In this document: one piece after another, positions 13,652-22,414 of the stretch
Layout of the letters: each line of letters opens with the position of its first letter
Position numbering within the stretch: the first letter of the stretch is position 1
From: Streptomyces sp. Je 1-369
GTDB lineage: Bacteria > Actinomycetota > Actinomycetes > Streptomycetales > Streptomycetaceae
Direction: 5' to 3'
NCBI RefSeq assembly: GCF_026810505.1
Contig: NZ_CP101750.1
Location: 2,261,448-2,325,447, forward strand
Length of the DNA: 64,000 nt
Translations under genes and position numbers: made by a program
The notes under the pieces: model-generated
Seen by the model: the letters and a program-made list of their open reading frames with translations, nothing else
The model's database searches: none
What the model was told of the DNA's origin: nothing

Positions 13652-16623
13652 GCCGCCCTCCTCAGTGCGACCAGGTCCGCCAGTTCCGCGTCGGACAGTT
13701 CCGTGAGCGCCGCCTCGCCGCCGTCGCCGAGCACCGCGTCCGCCAACGCCTGCTTCGCGGCGAGGAGTTCCGCGATGCGGTCCTCGACCGTGCCCTCGGT
13801 GACCAGCCGGTGGACCTGGACGGGCTGCGTCTGACCGATGCGGTACGCCCGGTCGGTGGCCTGCTCCTCGACCGCCGGGTTCCACCAGCGGTCGTAGTGG
13901 ATCACGTGGCCCGCCCGGGTCAGGTTCAGGCCCGTACCGGCCGCCTTCAGGGAGAGCAGGAAGACCGGGACCTCGCCCGACTGGAAACGGTCCACCATCT
14001 CCTCGCGGCGCGCGACCGGCGTACCTCCGTGCAGGAGCTGGGAGGCGATGCCGCGCGCGGTGAGGTGCGCCTCCAGGAGGCGTGCCATCTCCACGTACTG
14101 CGTGAAGATCAGGACCGCACCCGCGCTCTCCGACTCGGCGAGGATCGTGTCGAGGAGCTCGTCGAGCAGTTCGAGCTTGCCCGAGCGCGGGCGGCCCGAC
14201 CGGGTCGTGAGCATGCCGTCCTTCAGGTACTGCGCCGGGTGGTTGCAGATCTGCTTGAGCGCCATCAGCAGCTTCATGACCAGGCCGCGGCGCGCCATGC
14301 CGTCCGACGCCTCGATGCGCGCGAGCGTCTCGCGCACCACCGCCTCGTACAGCGAGGTCTGCTCGCGGGTGAGGGTCACCGGGTGGTCGGTCTCCGTCTT
14401 CGGCGGCAGTTCCGGCGCGATACCGGGGTCCGACTTCTTGCGGCGCAGGAGGAAGGGGCGGACGAGGCGGGCGAGGCGGTCCAGCGCGTCGTCGTCCGCG
14501 CCGGTCCCCGAGGGGTCCCCGCCCTCCACCAGGCGTGCGTGGCGGGCCCGGAACGCCTTCAGGGGGCCGAGCAGGCCCGGCGTCGTCCAGTCGAGCAGCG
14601 CCCACAGTTCGGAGAGGTTGTTCTCGACGGGGGTGCCGGTGAGCGCGACGCGGGCCGGGGAGGGGATGGTGCGCAGCGCCTTCGCCGTCGCCGCGTACGG
14701 ATTCTTGACGTGCTGTGCCTCGTCCGCGACGACGAGACCCCACTTCTGGGCGGCCAGTTCGGGCGCGCTCGTACGCATCGTGCCGTACGTGGTGAGGACG
14801 AAGCCGCCGGTCAGGCCGGTGAGGGTGCGACCCGTGCCGTGGAAGCGGCGGACCGGCTCGCCGGGCGCGAACCGTTCGATCTCGCGCTGCCAGTTGCCGA
14901 GCAGCGAGGCCGGGCACACCACGAGCGTCGGCGCGGAACCGCCGTCCCGCGCGCGGTGCAGGTGCAGCGCGATGAGCGTGATCGTCTTGCCGAGGCCCAT
15001 GTCGTCGGCGAGGCAGCCGCCGAGGCCGAGGGAGGTCATGCGGTCGAGCCAGGCGAGGCCCTTGAGCTGGTAGTCCCGGAGGGTCGCGTGCAGGCCCGGC
15101 GGCGGTGTCAGTACGTCGAGGTCGCCCGTCACGCGCTCGCGCAGCCGCGCCAGCGCGCCGAGCGGCACGGCGGGCACCTGCTCACCGTCCACCTCGGCCG
15201 TGCCGGTCAGCGCGACGGAGAGGGCGTCCACCGGGTCGAGCAGGCCGAGGTCCCGCTTGCGCGCCTTGCGGACGAGTTCGGGGTCGACCAGGACCCACTG
15301 GTCCCGGAGCCGGACGACCGGGCGGTGCGCCTCCGCGAGGAGGTCGAGCTCAGCCTCGGTCAGCGGGTCGTCCGCCTGGTCGCCGAGCGCCAACTGCCAG
15401 CGGAATTCGAGGAGTTCCTCGGTCTTGAAAAAGTCGAAGTTGTCGGCGGCGGTACCGGGGGCGGGGCGCACGACGGCGGTCGCGGTGAGGCCGCGAGTGA
15501 GCTCCCTGGGCCAGTGGACGGCCACGCCCGCCGCGGCGAGCCGTCCTGCGGCGGCGCCCAGCAGGTCGTACAACTCCTCTTCGCCGAGCGGCAGCACGTC
15601 GGGGCGCGGCCGCTCCAGGAGCCTGCCGAGCGGGGGCCACACGCGGGCCGCGCGGCGCAGCGCGAGCAGCGTGTCGACGCGAGCGCGCGGCCCGAAGTGG
15701 TCCGTACCGGCCCAGAGCTCCGGCACGTCCGCGACGAGCGCCGGGTCGGCGAGACTGTGCACCTGCACGACAGCGGCGGCGGGACTGGCGACGGCGGCGC
15801 GGACCTCTACAGAGGCATCGGCATCGGCATCACTCTCTTCGGCGGAACCCTCACCCCCGTCGAACACCTCGTGCGCCCTCAGGTCGAGACGGAGTGACAC
15901 GCGTACCCCCGCGTCCATACCCGCGGCCACCTCGGCCGCCCACTCCCGGGCACCCGGCAGGTGTTGCGGCTCGCGCGCGGCGAAGGGCGCACCGACCGCG
16001 TACGCGGCGGCCGGGGTGCGGGGCAGGGCGTCGAGCACCGCGTCCACGAAGGCTCTGATCAGGGCGAACGGCTGAGGGAGCAGCAGGGGGCCCGACCCGC
16101 GCCCCGGCAGCGGCACCGCGTGCGCCTCCGCGGGGAGTGCCGCGGCGATGGCCCGCAGGTGGACGACGTCGGCCTCGTCCAGCGGGCCCGCCCGCCACGC
16201 GTCCACGTCCCCCGGCGTCAGCCCGGGCAGCATCCTGCCCCGCGCCGCCAGATGCAGCGCGTGCCGGGCGGCGGCGCCCCAGCAGGCCACCGCGGGGTGC
16301 GGACGCTCGGCGTGGAGCAGCAGCGGCACCGCCTCGGCGACCGTCAGGAACAGCGCGGGCACGGTGCGGCTGCGGGCGCCCTTGCCGTGCAGGCGGGCGA
16401 TGACCAGGTCACCGCGTACGCCGACGACTGCCTCGGCGGGCCCGCCCTCCGGGTTCGGGTCCCAGAAAGCGACCCGCCCCTCCCGCGGCACCTCCGCCGG
16501 AAGGAAGACGGCGGCACAGGAACGTACGAGCGCCGCACGGGAGCGTACGAGAACGGCGTCGCCGTCCCCCGGCACCTCGGCCCCCATCCTCATCACCGCC
16601 TCGCTCAGCCCCAGCTCACGCAC
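13648..16623 (-). CDS. SNF2/RapA-family DEAD-like ATPase
   Basis: A 991-residue protein. The first half is a non-motor domain that can only be described as a large actinobacterial SNF2 N-terminal region. The motor begins near residue 510 with LRDYQLKGLAWLDRMTSLGL, then DDMGLGKT (Walker A), VCPASLLGNWQREIERF, VVADEAQHVKNP (motif II, DEAQ) and VALTGTPVENNLSELWALLD. The second RecA lobe contains LIFTQYVEMARLLE, LSLKAAGTGLNLTRA and HYDRWWNPAVEEQATDRAYR. It translocates on duplex DNA by family. The stop overlaps the start of the SWIM gene. The GTG start is weakly supported; an ATG ten codons in is possible. Confidence 0.93.
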   Translation of the reverse strand: MRELGLSEAVMRMGAEVPGDGDAVLVRSRAALVRSCAAVFLPAEVPREGRVAFWDPNPEGGPAEAVVGVRGDLVIARLHGKGARSRTVPALFLTVAEAVPLLLHAERPHPAVACWGAAARHALHLAARGRMLPGLTPGDVDAWRAGPLDEADVVHLRAIAAALPAEAHAVPLPGRGSGPLLLPQPFALIRAFVDAVLDALPRTPAAAYAVGAPFAAREPQHLPGAREWAAEVAAGMDAGVRVSLRLDLRAHEVFDGGEGSAEESDADADASVEVRAAVASPAAAVVQVHSLADPALVADVPELWAGTDHFGPRARVDTLLALRRAARVWPPLGRLLERPRPDVLPLGEEELYDLLGAAAGRLAAAGVAVHWPRELTRGLTATAVVRPAPGTAADNFDFFKTEELLEFRWQLALGDQADDPLTEAELDLLAEAHRPVVRLRDQWVLVDPELVRKARKRDLGLLDPVDALSVALTGTAEVDGEQVPAVPLGALARLRERVTGDLDVLTPPPGLHATLRDYQLKGLAWLDRMTSLGLGGCLADDMGLGKTITLIALHLHRARDGGSAPTLVVCPASLLGNWQREIERFAPGEPVRRFHGTGRTLTGLTGGFVLTTYGTMRTSAPELAAQKWGLVVADEAQHVKNPYAATAKALRTIPSPARVALTGTPVENNLSELWALLDWTTPGLLGPLKAFRARHARLVEGGDPSGTGADDDALDRLARLVRPFLLRRKKSDPGIAPELPPKTETDHPVTLTREQTSLYEAVVRETLARIEASDGMARRGLVMKLLMALKQICNHPAQYLKDGMLTTRSGRPRSGKLELLDELLDTILAESESAGAVLIFTQYVEMARLLEAHLTARGIASQLLHGGTPVARREEMVDRFQSGEVPVFLLSLKAAGTGLNLTRAGHVIHYDRWWNPAVEEQATDRAYRIGQTQPVQVHRLVTEGTVEDRIAELLAAKQALADAVLGDGGEAALTELSDAELADLVALRRAA

Positions 16624-16751
16624 CTGCCACTCGTGCTCGCCACCCTAGGCGAGGCCACTGACAACACCGTCACAACGACCGCCGCACCGCCACCGCGCAC
16701 CAGTAGCCCCACAAGTCCCAAGCGCCACACCCACCCCATATGAACACTGGA

Positions 16752-16764
16752 AGGAAACTTTCCT
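16752..16764. promoter_or_regulatory. AGGAAAcTTTCCT palindrome upstream of the metallophosphoesterase
   Basis: A perfect 13-base inverted repeat sits in an unusually AT-rich island (about 16750-16790) 99 bases before the start codon of the secreted metallophosphoesterase. The position and symmetry fit a repressor operator. The remaining interval back to the SNF2 gene shows nothing else. Confidence 0.45.
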
Positions 16765-16862
16765 AACAATAATTCACCCCAAGTTATTGACGCGCACATG
16801 CCGCATCGCCAGGATTCCGGATTGACGGTTCGGCACCCCCCACGCCTCCCGAGGAGACGGAC

Positions 16863-17810
16863 ATGCCGCACACCCCTCGCACCACGACCTCCCGCAAGAC
16901 CCGCCTCGGCATCCCCCTCGCCGCCGGCGCCTCGCTCGCCCTCGTCGGCGGCGTGCTGCTGTGGTCCCCCGCCGGGGAGGCCGACGCCTCACCCACCGCC
17001 GCCGCCCGCGCCGGGTTCACGGCGGTCGCCGCCGGTGACATCGCCGAGCAGTGCACGGCGAGCAGCAGCAGCTGCAAGCACCCCAAGACCGCCGCTCTGG
17101 TCAAGCAGATCAACCCGTCCTTCGTGATGACCATGGGCGACAACCAGTACGACGACGCACGCCTGAAGGACTTCCAGAAGTACTACGACAAGACCTGGGG
17201 CGCCTTCAAAAGCAAGACGCGGCCCGTCCCGGGCAACCACGAGAGCTACGACCCGGCGGGCGCGTTCAAGGGCTACAAGTCCTACTTCGGGTCCGTCGCC
17301 TACCCCGACGGCGAGAGCTATTACAGCTTCGACCAGGGCAACTGGCACTTCATCGCCCTCGACTCCAACAACTTCGACGACGACGAGCAGATCGACTGGC
17401 TCAAGGACGACCTCGCCGCCAACTCCAAGAAGTGCGTGGCCGCGTACTGGCACCACCCGCTCTTCTCCTCCGGCGAGCACGGCAACGACCCGGTCGGCCG
17501 CCCGGTCTGGAAGCTGCTCCAGGCCAACAAGGCCGAGCTGGTCCTCAACGGCCACGACCACCATTACGAGCGGTTCGCCCCGCAGAACGCGGACGGCAAG
17601 GCCGACTCCAACGGCATCGTCGAGCTGCTCGGCGGCATGGGCGGCGCCAACCCGTACGACATCGAGGAAGTCCAGCCCAACAGCCAGAAGCGGCTCACCG
17701 ACACCTTCGGTGTCGTGAAGCTGAACTTCACCGACACCGGTTTCTCCTGGAACCTCGTCGGCACGGACGGCTCCACGAAGGACACCAGCCCGTCCTACAG
17801 CTGCCGCTGA
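16863..17810 (+). CDS. Secreted calcineurin-like metallophosphoesterase
   Basis: A 315-residue exported enzyme. A signal peptide is seen at residues 1-45 (LGIPLAAGASLALVGGVLLW, cleavage near ADASPT). The dinuclear metal motifs appear in order: AAGDIAE, MGDNQYDD, GNHES, WHHPLF and NGHDHHYER, the complete calcineurin/purple-acid-phosphatase set. GAGGAGACGG precedes the ATG. It is probably an extracellular phosphatase used for phosphate scavenging, although no PHO box is evident upstream. The MFS transporter gene begins 20 bases downstream and may be co-transcribed. An AT-rich palindrome lies upstream. Confidence 0.92.
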   Translation: MPHTPRTTTSRKTRLGIPLAAGASLALVGGVLLWSPAGEADASPTAAARAGFTAVAAGDIAEQCTASSSSCKHPKTAALVKQINPSFVMTMGDNQYDDARLKDFQKYYDKTWGAFKSKTRPVPGNHESYDPAGAFKGYKSYFGSVAYPDGESYYSFDQGNWHFIALDSNNFDDDEQIDWLKDDLAANSKKCVAAYWHHPLFSSGEHGNDPVGRPVWKLLQANKAELVLNGHDHHYERFAPQNADGKADSNGIVELLGGMGGANPYDIEEVQPNSQKRLTDTFGVVKLNFTDTGFSWNLVGTDGSTKDTSPSYSCR

Positions 17811-17830
17811 GCCGGACGAACGCGAACGCC

Positions 17831-19117
17831 ATGTATCTGGCCACCACCGACGCGGTCGCCAAAACCTCGGACCAGGAACGGTCCGGAGCCCGGCGCGGCC
17901 GCGTCGCGGGACCCGTCCTCGCGCTCGGCGCGGTCAGCCTGGTCACGGACATCTCCTCCGAGATGGTCACCGCCGTCCTGCCGCTCTACTTCGTCCTCCA
18001 ACTCGGCCTCTCCCCGCTCCAGTTCGGTTTCCTCGACGGGCTCTACAACGGAGTCACGGCCCTGGTGCGCCTCGCCGGCGGGTACGCCGCCGACCGCGGC
18101 GGCCGGCACAAACTGGTCGCGGGCGGCGGCTACGCCCTCTCCGCCCTCTCCCGCCTCGGCCTGCTCCTCGCGGGCGGCGCCACCGCGGGGATCGGCGCGG
18201 CCCTCGCCGCCGACCGCATCGGCAAGGGCGTACGCACCGCGCCGCGCGACGCCCTGATCTCGCTGAGCAGCCCGCCCGACACGCTGGGCCGCGCCTTCGG
18301 TGTGCACCGGGCGATGGACACGACGGGCGCGCTGCTCGGGCCGCTCGCCGCGTTCGCGCTGCTGTGGGCGACGGCGGACGCGTACGACGCCGTGTTCGTC
18401 GTCAGCTTCTGCTTCGGGCTGCTCGGAGTGCTGATGCTGGTGGCGTTCGTGCCGGGGCACTTGTCGCAGACCACACCGCGACCACGCTCCGCCACCGGAC
18501 AGAACCACCCCGCCGCCCCACGTCCTCGCGCCCTCAGCCTCCTCCGCGTCCCCGCCTTCCGGCGCGTCCTCGGCGCGGCGGCGCTGCTCGGCGCCGCGAC
18601 CATCGGCGACGCGTTCCTGTACCTCCTCCTCCAACGGCGGCTCGACTTCGCGATCTCGTGGTTCCCGCTGCTGCCGCTGGGCGCCGCCGCCGTCTACCTG
18701 CTGCTCGCCGTCCCGACGGGGCGGCTCGCCGACCGCGTCGGGCGCCGCGTGCCGTTCCTCGCCGGACACGTCGCCCTGCTCGGCGGTTACGTCCTCCTGC
18801 TCGCGCCCACCGACGGCTGGCCGCTCCTCATCGGCGTACTGCTGCTCCTAGGTGTCTTCTACGCGGCCACCGACGGCGTCCTGATGGCGCTGGTCGCCCC
18901 CGTGGTCGCCCAGGAGCGGCGGGCGAGCGGCATGGCCGTCCTGCAGACCGGGCAGGCCCTCGCCCGGCTCGTCGCCGCGGCCGGGTTCGGCGCGGCGTGG
19001 ACACTGTGGGGCGTCGAGACCGCGCTGACCTGCGCGGTGCTCGCACTGACGGCGGCGGTCGCCGGGGCGGCGGCGCTGCTCCCGCGGTCGGACACATCTT
19101 CCGGAGGCCTCACGTGA
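17831..19117 (+). CDS. MFS transporter
   Basis: A 428-residue protein with about 12 hydrophobic segments in two halves separated by a basic cytoplasmic loop (residues about 205-230: RPRSATGQNHPAAPRPRA). The family motif between segments 2 and 3 is GYAADRGGRHKLVA, and LADRVGRRVPFL is its counterpart in the second half. An early SLVTDISSEMVTAVLPLYF is typical of a subgroup of actinobacterial MFS carriers of unknown substrate. Its stop overlaps the GTG of the TolB-like gene (GTGA), so the two are coupled. No ribosome-binding site is obvious for this ATG, which lies 20 bases after the phosphoesterase. Confidence 0.88.
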   Translation: MYLATTDAVAKTSDQERSGARRGRVAGPVLALGAVSLVTDISSEMVTAVLPLYFVLQLGLSPLQFGFLDGLYNGVTALVRLAGGYAADRGGRHKLVAGGGYALSALSRLGLLLAGGATAGIGAALAADRIGKGVRTAPRDALISLSSPPDTLGRAFGVHRAMDTTGALLGPLAAFALLWATADAYDAVFVVSFCFGLLGVLMLVAFVPGHLSQTTPRPRSATGQNHPAAPRPRALSLLRVPAFRRVLGAAALLGAATIGDAFLYLLLQRRLDFAISWFPLLPLGAAAVYLLLAVPTGRLADRVGRRVPFLAGHVALLGGYVLLLAPTDGWPLLIGVLLLLGVFYAATDGVLMALVAPVVAQERRASGMAVLQTGQALARLVAAAGFGAAWTLWGVETALTCAVLALTAAVAGAAALLPRSDTSSGGLT

Positions 19118-20160
19118 AGCCGCAGTCCCCCATGAAGCCCCAGTCCCCCATGGAGCCGCAGTCACCCTCCCTGCGCTCCCGCGTCGTCGCCGTGGCCGCG
19201 GCGGCGGCCGTCCTCGCGGGCGTCGCCGTCACGTACACGCTGCACGCGGCGGAGCGCGCCGAATCGGCCGACGCGACCTCGGAGTTCGGCCTCGACCGGG
19301 ACAAGCTCTACTTCCGCAGTACGACGGAGGCGGCAGGCCGGGTCGCACGCGTCCCTGCCTCCGGGGGCGGGGGCGGCGGCGCACGCACCACCGGCGGCCC
19401 GTCCTGCGAGCGCTTCTACGCCGCCGCGGGCACGGGTCTCTGCTTGCAGCGCAGGTCCGGCATCCCGCCCAAGTCGTACGCGGTCGTCCTGGACGACCGG
19501 CTCCGCGAGAAGCGCCGCATCGCCCTGACCGGCATCCCGAACCGGGCGCGTGTCTCGGCGTCCGGCCGGATGCTGTCCTGGACGATGTTCGCCACGGGCG
19601 ATTCGTACGCGGGCTCGTCTTTCTCCACCCGCACGTCGATCCTGGACACCCGTACGGGATACCTCATCAAGAACATGGAGGAGATCCCCCTCACCCTCGA
19701 CGGCCGCCGCTACCACTCCCCCGACGTCAACTACTGGGGCGTGACCTTCGCGAAGGACGACAACCGCTTCTACGCGACGGTGTCGACGAAGGGGAAGACG
19801 CACCTGGTGCGGGGCGACATGGCCAAGTGGTCGGCGACCACCCTGCGTTCCAACGTCGAGTGCCCCTCGCTCTCCCCCGACAACACGCGCATCGCCTTCA
19901 AGAAGCGGGTGCGGAAGGGGACGCGCGACCCGTGGCGGCTGTACGTCCTCGACCTGCGCACGATGCGCGAGCACCCGCTCGCCGAACGGCGCAGCGTCGA
20001 CGACCAGGCCGCCTGGCTGGACAACGACACCCTCGCGTATGCCCTGCCGAGCGAGGGCGGGAACAGCCGCAAACAGGATGTCTGGACGGGCCGGGCGGAC
20101 GGCGCGGGGAGCGCCACGTTGCGCATACGCGGGGGAAGTTCACCGGCGGCGGTGCGGTGA
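19114..20160 (+). CDS. Membrane-anchored TolB-like beta-propeller protein
   Basis: A 348-residue protein; GTG overlaps the MFS stop and GGAGG lies 9 bases upstream. It begins with a triple KPQSPM-type repeat, followed by one hydrophobic anchor (VVAVAAAAAVLAGVAVTYTL). The exported part shows WD40-like/TolB propeller strands with periodic SxSPDxxRIAFK motifs (CPSLSPDNTRIAFKKR, DDQAAWLDNDTLAYALP) and LYVLDLRTMREH. It likely folds as a periplasmic-side or cell-wall propeller that binds a protein or ligand. It is linked to the MFS transporter by overlap. Function unknown. Confidence 0.8.
   Translation: MKPQSPMKPQSPMEPQSPSLRSRVVAVAAAAAVLAGVAVTYTLHAAERAESADATSEFGLDRDKLYFRSTTEAAGRVARVPASGGGGGGARTTGGPSCERFYAAAGTGLCLQRRSGIPPKSYAVVLDDRLREKRRIALTGIPNRARVSASGRMLSWTMFATGDSYAGSSFSTRTSILDTRTGYLIKNMEEIPLTLDGRRYHSPDVNYWGVTFAKDDNRFYATVSTKGKTHLVRGDMAKWSATTLRSNVECPSLSPDNTRIAFKKRVRKGTRDPWRLYVLDLRTMREHPLAERRSVDDQAAWLDNDTLAYALPSEGGNSRKQDVWTGRADGAGSATLRIRGGSSPAAVR
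19117..19170. repeat. 18-bp triple repeat at the TolB-like N-terminus
   Basis: Three 18-base units (19117-19134, 19135-19152, 19153-19170) encode KPQSPM, KPQSPM and EPQSPS directly after the start codon. Confidence 0.9.
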
Positions 20161-20205
20161 ACCGCACCGCCGTACCCGGCCGGGGCCGGGCCCTGCCCCT
20201 AGGCC

Positions 20206-21381
20206 CTAACCCTGGGCCCGCCTGGCCAGGCCCAGGGCGTACTCCGGCCACCACTGGCCCGCCCGCGGGCCACCCCGGCACGTTCCGTCCGACTCGCCGG
20301 GACGTTTGATCCACAGGTAGGCGTCGAGGGCGGGGTCGCCGGTTTCGGTGGTGGGTGGCGTGCCGAGGGCGCGGCCGGGTGGGTTGCACCAGGACTGGGG
20401 GCCTTGGAACGGGCCGTTTCCGTTGCGGCTGGTGTCGATGACGAAGTGCTTTCCGCCGCCGAGTTCCTTGGCGAGACGGTGCGCGTACGCGGTACTGGCC
20501 GCGGTGGTCTGGTAGTTCGACGTGTTCAGGGCGAAGCCGTCGGCTCCGGCGATGCCTGCCTTGCCCAGCGGGGCGACCAGGCGCCGTTCGTCGGGGATCC
20601 AGCCCGCGTTGCCCGCGTCGACGTACACCTTCGTGTTCGGTTGCCGCTTCAGGCGCTGGACGGCGTGCGTGAGCAGCGCGTACCGCTCGGCCGCGTCCGC
20701 GCGCGGGCAGCCCGCCACGAGCTGGGCGACGGCGTCCGGTTCGACGATCACGTACGCGCCGCCCGTGCCGAGGCTCGACGCGAAGTCCTCGATCCACCGG
20801 CGGTACTGCGCGGCGTCGCGGGCCCCGCCCGCCGAGTACGCGCCGCAGTCCCGGTGCGGAATGAAGTACGCCACGAGCACCGCCGTGCGTCCCGCCTTCG
20901 CCGCCGCCTCGACGTGCGCCCGCACGACGGCGCCGGCTCCGTCGCCGTGCAGCCACACCGCCTGGGGCTGCACCGCGATGCGTTCGATGAGCCGGGCATC
21001 GTCCGCCCGGCCCGCCCGCCGCCACTCCGCGGCCTGACGAGCGGCGGAGCTCTGCGGGTCGACCCAGAACGCACCGGCGGCAGCGGTGGCAGGGGCGTCG
21101 GCCGGGGTCGCGTCGGAGGGCCCGGCTCCTACTCCGCCCAGAAGCAGCGCCGCAGCGAGGGCACTTCGCAGGCGGGGCCTGTGGGGAGAGAGGGAGGAGA
21201 GGGAGGAGGGGGAGGAGGGGGAGGAGAGGAAGGGGGAAGAGAGGCGCGAACGGAGGCGGCGGAGGGGCGACGGGGACACCGGGCGGCTCCAGTGGCTCGG
21301 CGCCGGTCCGGTCCGGCGCTTTCCCGGAGTCTGGGGTCGACCCGCCCCCACGGCACCGCACACCCCCGCCGCCGCGACCAC
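20206..21381 (-). CDS. Secreted glycoside hydrolase family 6 protein
   Basis: Up to 391 residues. Both GH6 signatures are present: VAYFIPHRDCGAYSAGG (the substrate-side loop with Asp) and VIVEPDAVAQL containing the catalytic acid Asp. Further on come YVDAGNAGWIP, SNYQTT, KHFVIDTSRNGNGP and a KRPGESDG C-terminal loop. By family it is an endo- or exo-1,4-beta-glucanase. There is no carbohydrate-binding module. An export signal is seen at RLRSALAAALLLGGVGAG, but it lies about 70 residues into the frame after a Ser/Pro-rich tract. The start is therefore unsettled: GTG 21381, GTG 21279 or a start just before the tract are all possible. Confidence 0.85.
   Translation of the reverse strand: MVAAAGVCGAVGAGRPQTPGKRRTGPAPSHWSRPVSPSPLRRLRSRLSSPFLSSPSSPSSLSSLSPHRPRLRSALAAALLLGGVGAGPSDATPADAPATAAAGAFWVDPQSSAARQAAEWRRAGRADDARLIERIAVQPQAVWLHGDGAGAVVRAHVEAAAKAGRTAVLVAYFIPHRDCGAYSAGGARDAAQYRRWIEDFASSLGTGGAYVIVEPDAVAQLVAGCPRADAAERYALLTHAVQRLKRQPNTKVYVDAGNAGWIPDERRLVAPLGKAGIAGADGFALNTSNYQTTAASTAYAHRLAKELGGGKHFVIDTSRNGNGPFQGPQSWCNPPGRALGTPPTTETGDPALDAYLWIKRPGESDGTCRGGPRAGQWWPEYALGLARRAQG
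21182..21250. repeat. Polypurine tract in the 5' part of the GH6 gene
   Basis: About 68 bases of almost pure A/G on the + strand (gggaggagagggaggagg-like units) encode a Ser-Pro-Ser run on the other strand. It is partly mirror-symmetric and could form triplex DNA. Confidence 0.8.
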
Positions 21382-21435
21382 GGTTCACCCATAAATCACT
21401 CCGACGGCGGCCGATCAGGGTGATGACACAAGCTC

Positions 21436-22389
21436 TCAGGGCTGACGGAACCTGTCCGTCGCCACCGTCAGCTCGTCCGCGATGCCGCGCGCCCCCGCGT
21501 TGTGCCCCGCGAGGTCGACGAGCACCAATTCGCTCTCCGGCCACGCCTGATGAAGCCGCCACGGGATGCCGAGGAGGTTCCCGAAGTCCAGGGTGCCCTG
21601 CACCATCACGCCGGGAATCCCCCGGAGGGAATCCGCGTCCCGCAGGACGACCTCGTCGCCGCCCAGCCAGTGGTCGTGGGCGAAGTAGTGCGTGACGGTA
21701 CGCGCGAAACCGGCCCGGAACACCGCGTCCTCGTAGCGCGGCACGGACCGCGGCGGCGCCGGTACGCACGCCGTCTCCCAGTCCGTCCAGGCCCGCGCCG
21801 CGGCGGCCCGCACGTCCGGGTCGGGCGACTCCAGGAGGCGGTTGTACGCGGCGGCCAGGTCCCCGTCCCGCTCCGCCTCCGGCACGCCGTCACGGAACGC
21901 CTCCCACGCCTCGGGGAAGATCCGCCCGAGCCCGCGCGTCAGCAGGTCGACCTCGGCGCGGCTGCCCGTGGCAATCCCCGTGAGGACGAGTTCCGAGACG
22001 CGGTCCGGGTACGTCTGCGCGTAACGGAGGCCCAGCACGGACCCGAACGACACGCCCCACACGAGCCATCGCCCGATGCCGAGGTGGCGCCGCAGCAGCT
22101 CCAGGTCGGCCGTCAGGTGCTTGATCGTGTTGACGCCCATGTCGGCCGCCGGGTCGCTCGCGTGCGGCGTGGAGCGGCCGGCGCCGCGCTGGTCGAGCAG
22201 GACGATCCGGTACGCGTCGGGGTCGAAGTACCGGCGGAAGAAGGGGGTGCAACCGGAACCGGGGCCGCCGTGCAGCACCACGGCCGGCTTGCCGTGCGGG
22301 TTGCCGCAGGTCTCCCAGTACACGCGGTTGCCGTCGCCGACGTCGAGCATGCCGTGGTCGTAGGGTTCGATATCCGGATAGAGAGCCAT
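21436..22389 (-). CDS. pip: Prolyl aminopeptidase (proline iminopeptidase)
   Basis: A 317-residue alpha/beta-hydrolase of peptidase family S33. The start matches the family closely: LYPDIEPYDHGMLDVGDGNRV, then VVLHGGPGSGCTPFFRRYFD (oxyanion HGGPG) and LLDQRGAGRSTPHA. The nucleophile elbow is GVSFGS (rather than the usual GGSWGS), the acid is the Asp in QGTLDFGN and the base the His in AGHNAG. It removes N-terminal proline from peptides in the cytoplasm. The gene lies 54 bases upstream of the GH6 frame on the same strand. The ATG start is preceded by GC-rich sequence with no strong ribosome-binding site. Confidence 0.9.
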   Translation of the reverse strand: MALYPDIEPYDHGMLDVGDGNRVYWETCGNPHGKPAVVLHGGPGSGCTPFFRRYFDPDAYRIVLLDQRGAGRSTPHASDPAADMGVNTIKHLTADLELLRRHLGIGRWLVWGVSFGSVLGLRYAQTYPDRVSELVLTGIATGSRAEVDLLTRGLGRIFPEAWEAFRDGVPEAERDGDLAAAYNRLLESPDPDVRAAAARAWTDWETACVPAPPRSVPRYEDAVFRAGFARTVTHYFAHDHWLGGDEVVLRDADSLRGIPGVMVQGTLDFGNLLGIPWRLHQAWPESELVLVDLAGHNAGARGIADELTVATDRFRQP

Positions 22390-22414
22390 CGGGGCAGGGT
22401 AACGGCGCCCGGTC

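Noticed and set aside
13652..14917. Upstream extension of the SWIM frame into the helicase gene
   Set aside because: It overlaps the SNF2 coding region with non-protein-like composition; ATG 13651 has a strong ribosome-binding site and an ATGA overlap.
13810..15897. A 695-codon frame antisense to the SNF2 gene
   Set aside because: It mirrors the conserved helicase codons and shows no recognisable protein motif.
20211..20236. CCCTGGGC/GCCCAGGG inverted repeat as the GH6 terminator
   Set aside because: It lies inside the last codons of the gene, so a terminator role is unlikely.
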